Below are positions 31,277 through 42,650 of a stretch of 64,000 nucleotides of DNA, one piece after another (positions within the stretch are counted from its first letter, which is position 1; every line of letters begins with the position of its first letter). A model generated the notes under the pieces. The model was given only the letters and a program-made list of their open reading frames with translations. It ran no database searches and had not been told where the DNA came from. This stretch comes from Zygaena filipendulae. Lineage: Eukaryota; Arthropoda; Insecta; Lepidoptera; Zygaenidae. The position numbers and the translations under genes are program-made. Where the stretch lies: NCBI GenBank assembly GCA_907165275.2, contig CAJRBF020000002.1, forward strand, positions 1 through 64,000. The letters are read 5' to 3'.

Positions 31277-31733
31277 TGTTAAGAAACGGTTGCAATAGAA
31301 TCCATATTTCTTGTTCGATCTTTGTATCTAGTCAAAATTATTACTGGTCACATAGTCTTGCATCCCCTTTGCCTCACGTGTAACAAAATAAAAAAAAATA
31401 AAAATGAATGAAGCATAATCTTCCACTAATCTGTGACACACTTCGAGAACGTTCGCCGGAACTGTCGCATCAAGCCTCAATCAAGCAACTTAATCAGCAG
31501 ACGCTTCTTCTTGCGTCGCATTTTAATAACCATCAAGTACCTAGCCGGCGCCGGCAGAAGATCATTATCATCATCAAATTCATCAACTGCACGTGAGTCA
31601 AATCTCTTAACATAAATTACATTGTGACCTAGTATTGGTATAATTTTTCAGCAGCGGAAATAGCGTACAGACGGACGTGACCGACCTACAGTTATACAGT
31701 CCACTGTCTTCATCCTCTTTTAAATTCCTAACA
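31277..31733 (+). repeat. 5' LTR of element C
   Basis: 457-bp LTR with perfect 5-bp terminal inverted bases TGTTA/TAACA. AATAAA-like A-rich sequence lies near 31387. It contains an ATCATTATCATCATC run where the 3' copy has five ATC units. Confidence 0.9.
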
Positions 31734-31740
31734 TATTTTT

Positions 31741-31758
31741 TGGTCCTTCGAGCCGGAT
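31741..31758 (+). promoter_or_regulatory. Primer binding site of element C
   Basis: TGGTCCTTCGAGCCGGAT begins seven bases after the LTR. A related site with the same CGAGCCGGAT core serves element D at 48150-48169, which supports the BEL/Pao identity of both. Confidence 0.6.
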
Positions 31759-32282
31759 TTCTAAAATTCGAACAAGATCGTTTTCGTTTGGCGTTGTTTT
31801 CCGCCATTTTTTATCGCATTCTTCCCTCCTTTGTTTAAATTAAAAGGTCATAAAATTTATCATATCACATCATAAATATATCATACAAATTTGTGTATTT
31901 ATCATAAATCATTTAAACAAATACGAACATAAATACCCCAATCGACAATTAGATAATTTCGTCGATATCATTTATTAGGAAAAGGGACGCTTTCCGGTTT
32001 ATATACCTATCCATTAACCACCATCTTTTCGTGACAAGTGACAGTTCGTCAAAAGTTCGAAAGAAACTTTATTACCGGTGAAAATCGTTGAATTGAATTG
32101 AACTTTCATTGAGTTTCATTGAGGTTTTAATTAATTGTTGGCCATTGTTTTTTTGTTGTAAAGTGCGCAAAGTGTGTTCCATAGCCATAGAGCTCAGAGT
32201 AGTTAATAGGTACCGCGTTTAGTACCGGTGTTCTTGTCAGTGCTGGTGTTACTCGTGATATTTTGTTTTTTAATCCATAAAC

Positions 32283-32787
32283 ATGCCTAGTAGAGCTAGA
32301 GGTAGGCGTAGGATCGCTCACAAGCGTTTAGAGGATGCATTAAACTGCGCTCAGCAAGCTGCAAATGACCCTCAGTACATACCAAGGTTTAGAGTGTGGT
32401 GTGAACGTTTGGAAGCAATATATAACGAATTCAACGCAGCTCATTTGGAAATCGTGAGTGAGTTAGACGGCGAGGAATTTGACAGAGAACACCGTATTCA
32501 GCAGGCAGGTGATGAGTTATATTTTGTCATTTTGGAATTGAAACAGCAGTGTGATATTAAAGATGATATACCACAATTAACATCCCATCAAATTGTCAAA
32601 CCCTCACACAATGTTAAGTTACCACGTATACAACTGCCTATCTTCTCAGGGGACTTAAAGGAATGGCAAACATTTATTGATTTGTATGACAGTTTGGTAC
32701 ATACTAATACAAATATTTCTGCAATTGAAAAGTTCCAATATCTTATGTTGTCTCTTTCTGGGGAAGCACAGCACTTAATTAAACCTT
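32283..32787 (+). pseudogene. gag: Element C Gag N-terminal part
   Basis: Begins MPSRARGRRRIAHKRL and runs 168 residues. It shows the BEL/Pao Gag pattern, with an N-terminal helical region and then VKLPRIQLPIFSGDLKEWQTF, the conserved start of the DUF1759-type capsid domain. The CR1-like LINE enters right after residues IKP. Gag resumes at 37214, and when the LINE and one copy of the target duplication are set aside the frames match, so this is a clean split. Confidence 0.85.
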
Positions 32788-33080
32788 AACATTCTTCGGC
32801 CGGCAGTGTACCGAACGGACGTGTAATCGAATTTAAAGTTAAAAATTTAATTATCACTCAATCAAAACAAGACCTAAGTAGGATTCACATAGAATCAGTT
32901 ATCAAGCATATGCATGAAACGACTTACGACACTTCTACTATCAGCAAAACGTTCGTCAACTGCTGTGAAACACCCTTCTCCTCCCCGGGTAAAAGAGACA
33001 GGCTCCAATACCTCAACAACTTGCACCGCCTGTTTGCTACAGTGACGCGTGAGTATCTTTCTCACTCTTAGTCGCCTACA

Positions 33081-34004
33081 ATGAGCGTACCTCGTTCGTC
33101 ACCTAGTGGACCTATTACGTCTGTCGATGGCGATAAGATGATAGCAACTGCTGGAGGATCTCAGCCAGATCTGAGATCGTTTGATCTCGACTCTCAACAA
33201 ATAACTTTTAGAAACAAGAGAAAACAACCTGATGACGACTTATCTGAAAAATTTAGTGAATTTGAGAACAAAATAATGTCAGTTCTAAGTTCCATGGCCA
33301 AAACTCAAGAAAAAGCGCTGACCGCTATAACACAAGATGTATCGCTTATTAAAGACCAAATAGCACAGATCAAGACCGCCACTGACGTCTTAGCAGCAGA
33401 ACAGAGCACGCTAAAGCAAGAACTAATTAACATCACAAATTCACACTCAAACACTGAAGCAAAGATTATAGCTATGGAAAACGAAATCCGTTCACTTAAA
33501 GCCAACTCTAATATTGCAACCCAACCGGCTACAACAATTACTTTCGAGTCTATGGTTCATGAAATTTACGAACGCTCGCAGAGGGAGAAAAACATAATCA
33601 TAGGCGGCATAACAGAAATAAAATCTAAAAATCTGAAAGAAAGGCGTTGCCACGACATAAACGAAGTAATTAAAGTTACAAGATCCGTAGTGGCCAATTG
33701 TGCTGAACCCACAAAAGTCATCAGATTGGGGAAATATGATGAAAATAAATCCCGTCCTTTAAAGGCCTGTTTTGCTTCATCTGAAACCGTCAAGTCGATC
33801 CTGCGTAACAAATCTGCAAAACAAAAAACGTTGACAGACATAAAAATATTCTCGGATGCTACCCCAATCCAGAAAAAGGCTATGCAAAACTTGCGAGATG
33901 AGTTGAAGCGTCGAACTGAAGCAGGAGAAAAGGACTTAACCATAAAGTATATCAAAGGGGCTCCGAAAATAGTCCTATCCTCATCAAAAAACGACTTGGA
34001 ATAA
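33081..34004 (+). CDS. CR1-like LINE ORF1 protein
   Basis: 307 residues. The N-terminus is Ser/Pro-rich; residues about 60-150 form a long coiled coil (EFENKIMSVLSSM, QSTLKQELINITNSH). The C-terminal half begins with REKNIIIGGITE and is basic, resembling the RNA-binding C-terminal domain of insect LINE ORF1 proteins. It lacks a CCHC or PHD finger. The stop precedes ORF2 by a few tens of bases and the ORF2 frame is open across this stop. It is expected to coat the LINE RNA. Confidence 0.78.
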   Translation: MSVPRSSPSGPITSVDGDKMIATAGGSQPDLRSFDLDSQQITFRNKRKQPDDDLSEKFSEFENKIMSVLSSMAKTQEKALTAITQDVSLIKDQIAQIKTATDVLAAEQSTLKQELINITNSHSNTEAKIIAMENEIRSLKANSNIATQPATTITFESMVHEIYERSQREKNIIIGGITEIKSKNLKERRCHDINEVIKVTRSVVANCAEPTKVIRLGKYDENKSRPLKACFASSETVKSILRNKSAKQKTLTDIKIFSDATPIQKKAMQNLRDELKRRTEAGEKDLTIKYIKGAPKIVLSSSKNDLE

Positions 34005-34051
34005 AATTTACTAATAAAAAAACCATCCTTAGTAATAACATAACACACCAA

Positions 34052-36877
34052 GTGGCTAACAGTTACTGCAATCTGGTACGAAGTCATAAAGCCCTAAAAT
34101 TCTTTTACGCTAATATACGGAGCATTATGAAACCGGGAAAATTAGACGAGCTGAGATGCATAATACAATCAATACCTGATAAAATACATGTAATAATAAT
34201 AGCAGAAACTTGGATCAAATCAGAATCGGATGCACAAGCTACAACATTGCCAAACTATACACACTACTATAACTACCGAAATGGTGGTAGAGGAGGCGGA
34301 GTATCAATTTTTGTCCATAACGATCTAAAACATAACCTCATAGAAGGACTTTGTAAAGACGATAATCACTTCCTGTGGATACACTTAAACAAACTCTCCT
34401 TAGACATAGGTGCAATTTACAAACCTGAGAGAACAAACAATAAAGATTTTCTTGAGATTTACTCGCAACAGTTGCTTAAACGGAAGAGAGCGATTGTGTT
34501 TGGCGATTTTAACTACAACTTGCTAAAAAGAAATCATCCTACAGCTGCATATAAACAAATGCTTCAAGAAAATGGATTTACCATTTTAAATAACATCGAC
34601 CGGAAATACTGTACTCGAGAGACTTCTGACTCTAAAACAATCCTTGACCACGTTTGTTCTAATATTAAAAACAACACCTTCCACCTAGCTGTTGTGGAAT
34701 CGACACTCTCTGATCATAACCAAATATACTTTGAAATACACCAGTATAAACCTGAAAAAAAGAAAAAGTTGGATTATCAGACAATAGACTACGATAAACT
34801 CTACGCCACAATAAAAACAGCTAAATACAGTGATTACGACAACTATGAGAAATTAGAAGAGATTCTAATAGAAGCAGTTCAAGGTAGCAAAAAATTAAAA
34901 ACAAAAATACTAAATCCTCCTAAAATGGACTGGATAAACAAAGACATAATAAAAGCTATAAACAAAAGAAATCAATTGGGATTAATACACATTAGGACAC
35001 CACAAGACGAAGCTGTGAAGAAAGAATACATGGATAAAAAACACGAAGTCCGAGCAAGCATCCAGACTGCTAAGAGCAACTACTACCAAACTATATTTAA
35101 ACAATGTACTGGTCGACCACTAAAAATGTGGAAGCTCATCAACCACCTTACCAGAAACAATGTTAAGACTAATTCTTTCCCTTCCAAGCTTGTTACAGGT
35201 GCAAGCATAATCACCGATATCACTGACATTTGCAACCATTTTAATTCCTTCTTTGCCAACATAGGCCCTATACTGGCGAACGAAATACCCCCTATGTATC
35301 ACGACAACAAAGCACGAATGCAACTCTATCCTTACCAGAAAACAAATAACCAGTCTAAACTACAGGAATTCACTCCAACCTCTACTGACGAAGTCAAAAA
35401 GATCATAGACAATCTAAATACAAACATAAGCACAGGACTAGACGGCATTAGTTGTAAAGCGCTCAAATGCGTAAAAAATCTTATACTGGAAGGTTTAACG
35501 AGATGTATCAATAAATGCTTAGGGACCGGTCACTTTCCTGACTCACTTAAGATCGCTAAAGTCAGTCCAATATTCAAGTCAGGTAGCAAAACAGATGCAG
35601 GCAACTATCGTCCAATATCGGTGCTTCCAGCCACATCCAAAATCTTAGAAAAAATTATCTATAATCGTCTAGAACAATACCTAAAGTCCATTAACTTTCT
35701 CTCGGATAAGCAATACGGTTTTCGCCCCAAATCGAACACTCTTTCTGCTAGCATAGATTTAATAACACAGCTGAAAACTAAAATTGATCAGAAACAAATC
35801 GCACTCGGTATCTTCATTGACTTAAAAAAGGCTTTCGACACCATCAGCCACCAATTGCTTTTACAAAAGCTTCATACTATCGGGATAACAGGTTTTGCCC
35901 TCAAAATGCTGGAATCTTATCTGACGAACAGATATCAAATTGTTAAAATTAATGAAGCACAAAGTATACCCGAAAAAATAACATTCGGAGTTCCTCAGGG
36001 ATCTATTCTTGGACCCTTACTATTTCTCATCTATATTAATAGCATATGTGAGCTAGGTTTGAAAGGTGACTTATCATTATATGCGGATGACACATGTCTG
36101 TTCTACTTCGGAAAGAACATCGAAACTATCGCAAAATACGCGCAAACTGACCTAAACTGTCTAAATACCTGGTTTCGATATAACTTGCTGACCATAAATG
36201 TATCCAAAACACATTACATGGTTTTCAGCGCCAAGAACAAGCCAATACCGGAGTTTGAACCACTGACCATTAACAATCAAGCCATTACAATAACGAACTC
36301 GGAAAAATACCTCGGACTCGTTTTAGACTGCCGTTTAACATGGAAGCCTCACATGGAAAAAGTCAGATCAAAATTATCATCACTTATGGCCGCCCTTCGG
36401 GGCACTGTACGTTGCTTTCCCAAATCCGTCAGATATACAATATACAACTCACTTGTAAAATCCCACTTAGACTACCTTATTGAAGTATGGGGTTGTGCTG
36501 CGAAAACGAACGTAAAAACTCTGCAAATTGCTCAAAATAAAATTATCAAACTACTTTTTCATTACAACTACCTAACACCTACTATGACAGTATACAAACA
36601 AACGAAACTAATGACTTTTCGCCAAATGTACAAATACAATACATGTTTACTGATACGGAAAATACTAAACAAAAACATACACACACAAATAAACTTTACA
36701 AAAAAATCACAGATACAAAAACGGTTACTAAGACGAGCTAACGACCTTTATCTTCAGACCCCACGAACGACGACCTACGGACAAAAAAATATATTATACG
36801 AAGGTGCTCATATATATAATAAATTGCCTAATGACATTAAAGAAATACAGTCTTTCCCACTATTTAAAAAACATTAA
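34052..36877 (+). CDS. CR1-like LINE ORF2 (APE endonuclease, reverse transcriptase)
   Basis: About 941 residues with no interruption. The N-terminal endonuclease shows FYANIRSIM, IIIAETWIKS, VFGDFNYNLL and LSDHNQIYF. RT follows with VSPIFKSGSKTDAGNYRPIS, QYGFRPKSNT, FIDLKKAFDTIS, FGVPQGSILGPLLF and the catalytic SLYADDTCLFY. The frame is open upstream of 34052 across the ORF1 stop and no ATG lies there, so translation probably depends on reinitiation or readthrough; 34052 is a GTG. The protein would nick DNA and prime reverse transcription on the target. Confidence 0.88.
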   Translation: MANSYCNLVRSHKALKFFYANIRSIMKPGKLDELRCIIQSIPDKIHVIIIAETWIKSESDAQATTLPNYTHYYNYRNGGRGGGVSIFVHNDLKHNLIEGLCKDDNHFLWIHLNKLSLDIGAIYKPERTNNKDFLEIYSQQLLKRKRAIVFGDFNYNLLKRNHPTAAYKQMLQENGFTILNNIDRKYCTRETSDSKTILDHVCSNIKNNTFHLAVVESTLSDHNQIYFEIHQYKPEKKKKLDYQTIDYDKLYATIKTAKYSDYDNYEKLEEILIEAVQGSKKLKTKILNPPKMDWINKDIIKAINKRNQLGLIHIRTPQDEAVKKEYMDKKHEVRASIQTAKSNYYQTIFKQCTGRPLKMWKLINHLTRNNVKTNSFPSKLVTGASIITDITDICNHFNSFFANIGPILANEIPPMYHDNKARMQLYPYQKTNNQSKLQEFTPTSTDEVKKIIDNLNTNISTGLDGISCKALKCVKNLILEGLTRCINKCLGTGHFPDSLKIAKVSPIFKSGSKTDAGNYRPISVLPATSKILEKIIYNRLEQYLKSINFLSDKQYGFRPKSNTLSASIDLITQLKTKIDQKQIALGIFIDLKKAFDTISHQLLLQKLHTIGITGFALKMLESYLTNRYQIVKINEAQSIPEKITFGVPQGSILGPLLFLIYINSICELGLKGDLSLYADDTCLFYFGKNIETIAKYAQTDLNCLNTWFRYNLLTINVSKTHYMVFSAKNKPIPEFEPLTINNQAITITNSEKYLGLVLDCRLTWKPHMEKVRSKLSSLMAALRGTVRCFPKSVRYTIYNSLVKSHLDYLIEVWGCAAKTNVKTLQIAQNKIIKLLFHYNYLTPTMTVYKQTKLMTFRQMYKYNTCLLIRKILNKNIHTQINFTKKSQIQKRLLRRANDLYLQTPRTTTYGQKNILYEGAHIYNKLPNDIKEIQSFPLFKKH

Positions 36878-37213
36878 AACATCACATTTTGAGCGATTTT
36901 GCTGAATTTGTGGACTGTGCTGGTTGATGGCCATTGCAGAGGCGGGATAGCATCTGCAATGTCTATCAACCTTCGTCTGAGTGATGACACGTAATAGAAC
37001 CCTTTAAAACAATTGTTTCTCCTACCTCCCTACATCTTGCTGTGAGTTATGCTTATGAGTCTATGACCTTTTATACCTACCTACCTAATTTTATGAACAC
37101 GTTCTTCCTACCTACACTTCCGCTAACTATACTATAAGTTTTTCTTGTATTTCTTTAGTTAAGTGAATAATTGTAATTCTTTTAAAGAAATAAATTTCTT
37201 AAACCGTAACCTT

Positions 37214-40158
37214 TCCCATTAGCAGAGAAAAATTATTCAGTAGCATATCAAACACTCAAAGATAGATACAGTAATAAACGTTACTTAGCAAGCTTATATT
37301 GGGAGGAGATTTCTAAAGCTGAAACTTGTAAGAAACCTAGTGATTTGCGTAACTTATTGAACATTATTACCGAAAACTTGTCTGTTCTTCAGAATCTAGG
37401 CCTTCCTACCGATGATTGGGATTTTATTTTGTTTCATACACTGCTCACCAAATTAGATAAGGATTCCAGGCAACAATTTGAATTGTCTATTAAGGGCAAT
37501 GACATTCCATCATTTCAACAATTAAAATCTTTTCTTTTAGAACGCTCTGATGCTTTGGAACGCTCTCAATTAATTACTGATCAAAATCAATTTCAGTCAT
37601 CTGCTTTTCAGCCAAGGTCCCATTTTAATTCTAAAAAACAAAATGCCCAACATTCTAAAGGTGTACATCAATTATCATCTAGTAATTCCACATCAACAAA
37701 AGGTGTACATCAATTATCAACTTATAATTCTACATCAACAAATGGTGTACATCAATTATCAGCTATTAATTCTACATCATCAAACAACTATAAGTGTGCC
37801 ATTTGCAATTCTAATCATCAAACCATTGTCTGTGAACAATTAACTTCATTATCACCTGCTGATCGTTATAATTTGGTAAAACAGAAACGTTTGTGCACTA
37901 ATTGCCTGCGATCTAATCATTTTCTTTCTGATTGTAAATCTTTTTACAATTGTAAATTGTGTAATAAGCGACACAATTCTTTATTGCATTTCGATCAAAC
38001 ACCTAATCCTAACAGTGCAACTTTGATGTCATCTGCTGAGCCCGGTGCTGCCCAATTGTGTACCGGTGCTGATAACACAAGTCATCTTGTCAACAACTTA
38101 CCTGTACATTCATTAACTAACTCCATTCAGCAACCAATGATGATATTGTTGTCCACAGCTGAGGTTGCATTTAAAGATCAATGGGGTACCATTCACAAAC
38201 TTAAAGCATTACTTGATTCAGGTAGTCAAGCTAACTTAATAATTGACAAATGTGTTAACAGACTTGGTCTCAAGAGGGGTAAAGCTGATATTAATATTCG
38301 TGGCATTGGTCAGGTGACGACAAAATCCACTAGTTCGGTCAAATTGGAAATTCACTCATTTTTGAATCCTAATATAACTTATAAATTAGAGGCGATTTCT
38401 ATGCCTAATTTATGTGGTGAACAACCTAGACAAAACATAGATATAAACCATTACAAACATTTAACAAATTTACACTGGGCCGATCCCAATTGGTTTACTT
38501 CATCACCTGTTGACATCATCATAGGTGCTGAACTGTTTCCTTATATATTATTACCAGGTCGAATTGGTGATGACGTCAATGGACCTACCGCATTGAATAC
38601 CGTGTTTGGTTGGATCATTATGGGGAAAATCCCTAGTAATAATCAGTCTCTTTATTCGGATTCCTTTTGTCTTCAAGTGGATCTTGACCTTGATCTTCAG
38701 AGATTGTGGGAATTGGAGGAATTTCCTCAATCTAAACACACTTTATCGATTGCCGAGCAACAGTGTGAACATATCTTTGAAACTACACATACTCGCACCG
38801 AGGAGGGTCGGTATGTGGTAACGTTACCATTCAAAAGGGATGAACCTAAGTTCGTTGGTTCCTTTAACATTGCCAAGCGACGATTCCTTGCATTAGAAAA
38901 ACGTCTACTTTTAAATCCTGATTTATATGAACAGTATAAAGCATGTTTAATTGATTACCTCGATAGTGATCATATGGAAGTGATCCCTCCTGATGAGCTT
39001 CAATCTTCTGGGGCCTATTATATACCTCATCATGCTGTTTTTAAGCCTGAGAGCACCACGACAAAAACTAGGGTCGTTTATGACGCTTCAGCCAAGGATC
39101 AGCAAGGACTTAGTCTTAACAGTACTCTGCATACCGGTCCTAAACTTCAGTCAGATATTGCTGATCTTTTGTTGAGATTTCGAATCCATGCTGTGGTGTT
39201 TATTTCAGACATATGTAAAATGTATCGTCAGGTTTGGGTTGCTAAGCATCACACCGATTACCAGCGAATATTGTTTCGGTTTAATCCTAATAATCCTATA
39301 ACTGAGTATCGACTCAAGACTGTCACCTTCGGTGTATCAGCTGCCCCATATCTCGCTATTAGAAGCTTGCAACAATTAGCTAGAGATGAAGAATCTGCAT
39401 TTCCTTTAGCCTGCAGGGTTCTCAGACAGGATATGTATGTCGATGATATCGTTTCTGGTTGTGATACAACCTCAAATGCTTTGAAAACTAAAGACGAATT
39501 AATTAAAGTAACCCAATCCGGTGGTTTTCTTCTTCGAAAATGGTCCAGTAATGACCTCGCTTTCTTAGCTGACATCAGCCCAGAACATAGAGCAAATCCT
39601 AATACTAATTTTGATCCTGAACAAACCGTTGTAAAGGTTTTAGGCCTCCAATGGCAGTCTGTCAATGATGTTTTCTGCTATAATATCAATCCTACTAGTA
39701 ATCGTGTGTGTTCTAAACGTCACATGTTATCAGAGCTCGCTCGCATTTTTGATCCTCTTGGATTCTTATGTCCTCTTACTCTTGTAGCAAAATCCCTAAT
39801 TCAAAGGCTTTGGTTGTTAGGTGTGTCATGGGATGGTCCTGTACCTGACAGTATAATTAAGGTCTGGGATAAATACATAAAACAGATGCCTCTTCTTTCA
39901 TGTTTGAATATACCCCGTCTGATAACGCTTGGTAACGTTTGTGGTTATGAGATCCATGCCTTTTGTGATGCCAGTGAAACGGGCTATGCCACCGTGATTT
40001 ATCTTAAGTGCACCTCAAACAATAACCAAACGCTAGTATCATTTGTCTGTGCAAAGTCACGTGTAGCTCCAGTAAAAAGAATCACTTTACCTCGTTTGGA
40101 ACTGTGTGCTGCATCTTTGCTTGCCAATCTGGTTAGTTATGTTCTACTTACCTTATAG
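37214..40158 (+). pseudogene. Element C Gag end, protease, RT and RNase H start
   Basis: Gag resumes with LAEKNYSVAYQTLKDRY, followed by three related 14-residue repeats containing GVHQLS near 37660-37770, then cysteine clusters (CAICNSNH, CTNCLRSNHFLSDC, CKLCNKRHNSLLH). The protease shows ALLDSGSQANLI. RT shows FGVSAAPYLA and MYVDDIVSG near 39430. RNase H begins with HAFCDASETGYATVIYL. The frame fails at 40158, where a short A/G-rich insertion enters. The repeats and double knuckles are typical of Pao Gag. Confidence 0.88.
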
Positions 40159-40232
40159 AAAGAAAAGAAAGAAAGAAAATACATTTATTTCAGCACAACA
40201 CACAAGAAAAAGAAACAAACATCAACATTCGG
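40159..40232 (-). mobile_element. Short retroposon fragment in element C pol
   Basis: The plus strand reads GAAAGAAAAGAAAGAAAGAAAATACATTTATTT-type sequence; the minus strand therefore carries AATAAATGT followed by a TTTC-rich tail, like the 3' end of a LINE or SINE. It replaces roughly 20 RNase H residues between LVSYVLLTL and SEIVLAWL. A similar piece is at 63685-63785. Boundaries are approximate. Confidence 0.5.
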
Positions 40233-42001
40233 AGATTGTTTTGGCTTGGCTCAATTCTACCCCTTCCCGTTGGAAAACCTTTGTTTCTAACCGTGTGTCT
40301 AACATTCAAAACAAAATACCTAATGCACAATGGAGACATGTTCCTTCGAAGCAAAATCCTGCTGATTGTGCCAGTCGAGGAATGCTTCCTGATGACCTCA
40401 TAAATTATGATTTATGGTGGAGCGGCCCGCCATGGCTCAGCCAAGATTCTTCGAGTTGGCCTTCAGCCACCCTCCCGGACAAGGAAAACATATTAGGGGC
40501 TTCGGATGAGGAAAGACACCTGTTGTTGGTTGAGCCTGAGTGTGACTCCATCGAGCAAATCCTGCATAAATTTTCTTCACTTAAGAAAATATTGCGCATT
40601 ATTGCATATTGTAAACGTTTTCATAAAATCACCTTAAAGAAAATTAAATTCTCTTCCATTATAACCCAGAGCGAGTTAGAGGAGGCTCTGAATTGCATAA
40701 TTAAAAGGGTTCAATACTCTGTATTCCACAAGGAATTGTCTTGTATATCTCAGCACAAATTGTTGCCTAAATCATTTAGAAGATTAAACCCATTCCTTGA
40801 TCAGAATGGAATGTTACGTGTGGGAGGTAGACTTAGATACTCTTCATTAGGTTATGAGACTAAACATCCTTTATTATTACCATCTAAACATAGAGTAACG
40901 GAACTGATTATTCAGAGTGTCCATCAAGAGTACTGCCACCCTGGATTACAAACCTTGCACTATCTCTTGTTACAAAGATATTGGATTTTTTGTGCTCGTA
41001 GAACAATCAAGTCGGTTATTTGTAAGTGTTATCGTTGCTTTCGCCATAATCCATCCCCTATTCAACCATACATGGCTGACTTACCAAAACTAAGAGTTAC
41101 ACAAGTGAAGGCTTTTCAAGTCGTTGGCTGCGACTTTGGTGGTCCCTTTAATGTGATTACCCGTCGTTTTAGAGGCAGCAAATCATTCAAAGCCTATGTA
41201 TGCCTGTTTGTATGCTTCGCCACGCGGGCACTTCATATAGAACTTGTTTCTGATCTCTCAACTAATGCCTTTTTGGCTGCTTTACGCCGTTTCATTGCCA
41301 GACGTGGCCGATGTAACGTTATTCACACTGATTGTGGTACCAATTTTCAGGGAGCTAGTAACCATTTATCGCAACTCATGAGTAACGCTTGTACTGAGGA
41401 ACACATAGATTTTAAATTTAACCCTCCTAGCTCTCCTCATTTTGGAGGAATATTTGAAGCAGGTATCAAATCCGTAAAAACCCATTTGTATCGCGTTATA
41501 GGCGCTCAAGTATTAACATTTGAAGAACTTTATACTTTGCTTACTCAGATAGAAGCATTGCTGAATTCAAGACCATTGTGTCAAGTTAGTTCCGATCCTG
41601 AGGATGATATCGATGTACTTACCCCTGGTCACTTCTTGACACTTGCACCTTTAACGGCTCTTCCAGAACCCAATTATCAGAACACAAATATAAACCGCCT
41701 CGATAGATGGCAATTATTACAACGCCTACATCAGGATTTCTGGGCAAAGTGGCACCATGAATATTTAAACACCCTCACCCAACGTTCGAAATGGACGAAA
41801 TCTGCTGATGCCGTGAAAGTTGGCACTGTCGTTATCATCAAAGACGAGCTTACTAGCCCATTAAAATGGCGTTATGGTCGAATCGAGGAGTTACATCCTG
41901 GTCCTGATGGGATTGTTAGAGTAGTCACAGTGCGAACTTCCACTGGAACATATAAACGACCCCTAGTTAAATTGTGTCCTGTACCCACTGCTTCAACATA
42001 A
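40233..42001 (+). pseudogene. Element C RNase H end and integrase
   Basis: Open frame from SEIVLAWLNSTPSRWKTFVSNRV (end of RNase H) through the linker (WRHVPSKQNPADCASRG) to integrase. Integrase shows the zinc domain (HQEYCHPGLQTL, CKCYRCFRH), Asp in VVGCDFGGPF, Asp in VIHTDCGTNFQGA and Glu in HFGGIFEAGIKSVK. The C-terminus has the DUF5641-like end VGTVVIIKDELTSPLKWRYGRIEELHPG, usual in BEL/Pao. No further lesion is visible. Confidence 0.88.
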
Positions 42002-42187
42002 CTTCTATATTCTTATCATATATATTATCCTCATCTATCTATCTATTTATCTATACTTCTGTTATCCATATCACCATTTATTTATCTTCCATATGTATTG
42101 TATCATAATAACCTTTGTACTCAATGTATCTATCCTATCTCTAGATTTTTGGAAATATGTCCTCATATTTCGCACCGGGGGGGAGAA
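42002..42187 (+). other. 3' noncoding region of element C
   Basis: Pyrimidine- and ATCT-rich sequence between the integrase stop and the 3' LTR, ending in the purine tract. Confidence 0.6.
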
Positions 42188-42645
42188 TGTTAAGAAACGG
42201 TTGCAATAGAATCCATATTTCTTGTTCGATCTTTGTATCTAGTCAAAATTATTACTGGTCACATAGTCTTGCATCCCCTTTGCCTCACGTGTAACAAAAT
42301 AAAAAAAAAAAAAAAATGAATGAAGCATAATCTTCCACTAATCTGTGACACACTTCGAGAACGTTCGCCGGAACTGTCGCATCAAGCCTCAATCAAGCAA
42401 CTTAATCAGCAGACGCTTCTTCTTGCGTCGCATTTTAATAACCATCAAGTACCTAGCCGGCGCCGGCAGAAGATCATCATCATCATCAAATTCATCAACT
42501 GCACGTGAGTCAAATCTCTTAACATAAATTACATTGTGACCTAGTATTGGTATAATTTTTCAGCAGCGGAAATAGCGTACAGACGGACGTGACCGACCTA
42601 CAGTTATACAGTCCACTGTCTTCATCCTCTTTTAAATTCCTAACA
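42188..42645 (+). repeat. 3' LTR of element C
   Basis: 458-bp copy of the 5' LTR, preceded by a purine tract (GGGGGGGAGAA, 42177-42187) and followed by ATAAG and element A integrase sequence. Confidence 0.9.
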
Positions 42646-42650
42646 ATAAG

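Larger units (their letters stand above)
32788..37207 (+). mobile_element. CR1-like LINE inserted in element C
   Basis: A plus-strand LINE of 4420 bp between two copies of AACCTT (32782-32787 and 37208-37213). It has a 5' UTR with a GC-rich start, ORF1, ORF2 and a 3' UTR ending AAAGAAATAAATTTCTTAAACCGT without a poly(A) tail. Both ORFs are open, so this may be a complete copy. RT motifs place it in the CR1/Jockey group by eye. Confidence 0.88.
31277..42645 (+). mobile_element. BEL/Pao element C, full-length, nested in element A
   Basis: LTRs of about 457 bp (31277-31733 and 42188-42645) run TGTTAAG...CTAACA, with a 5-bp duplication ATAAG (31272-31276 and 42646-42650). Gag-pol is of BEL/Pao type. 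It is interrupted by a CR1-like LINE at 32788-37207 and a short retroposon at about 40159-40232. The LTRs differ at few positions, mainly in an A-run and an ATC repeat. Confidence 0.92.

Noticed and set aside
42153..42172. T/ATTTC-rich sequence before the element C 3' LTR as a host gene terminator
   Set aside because: It is part of the element 3' region immediately before the purine tract; there is no host transcript evidence.
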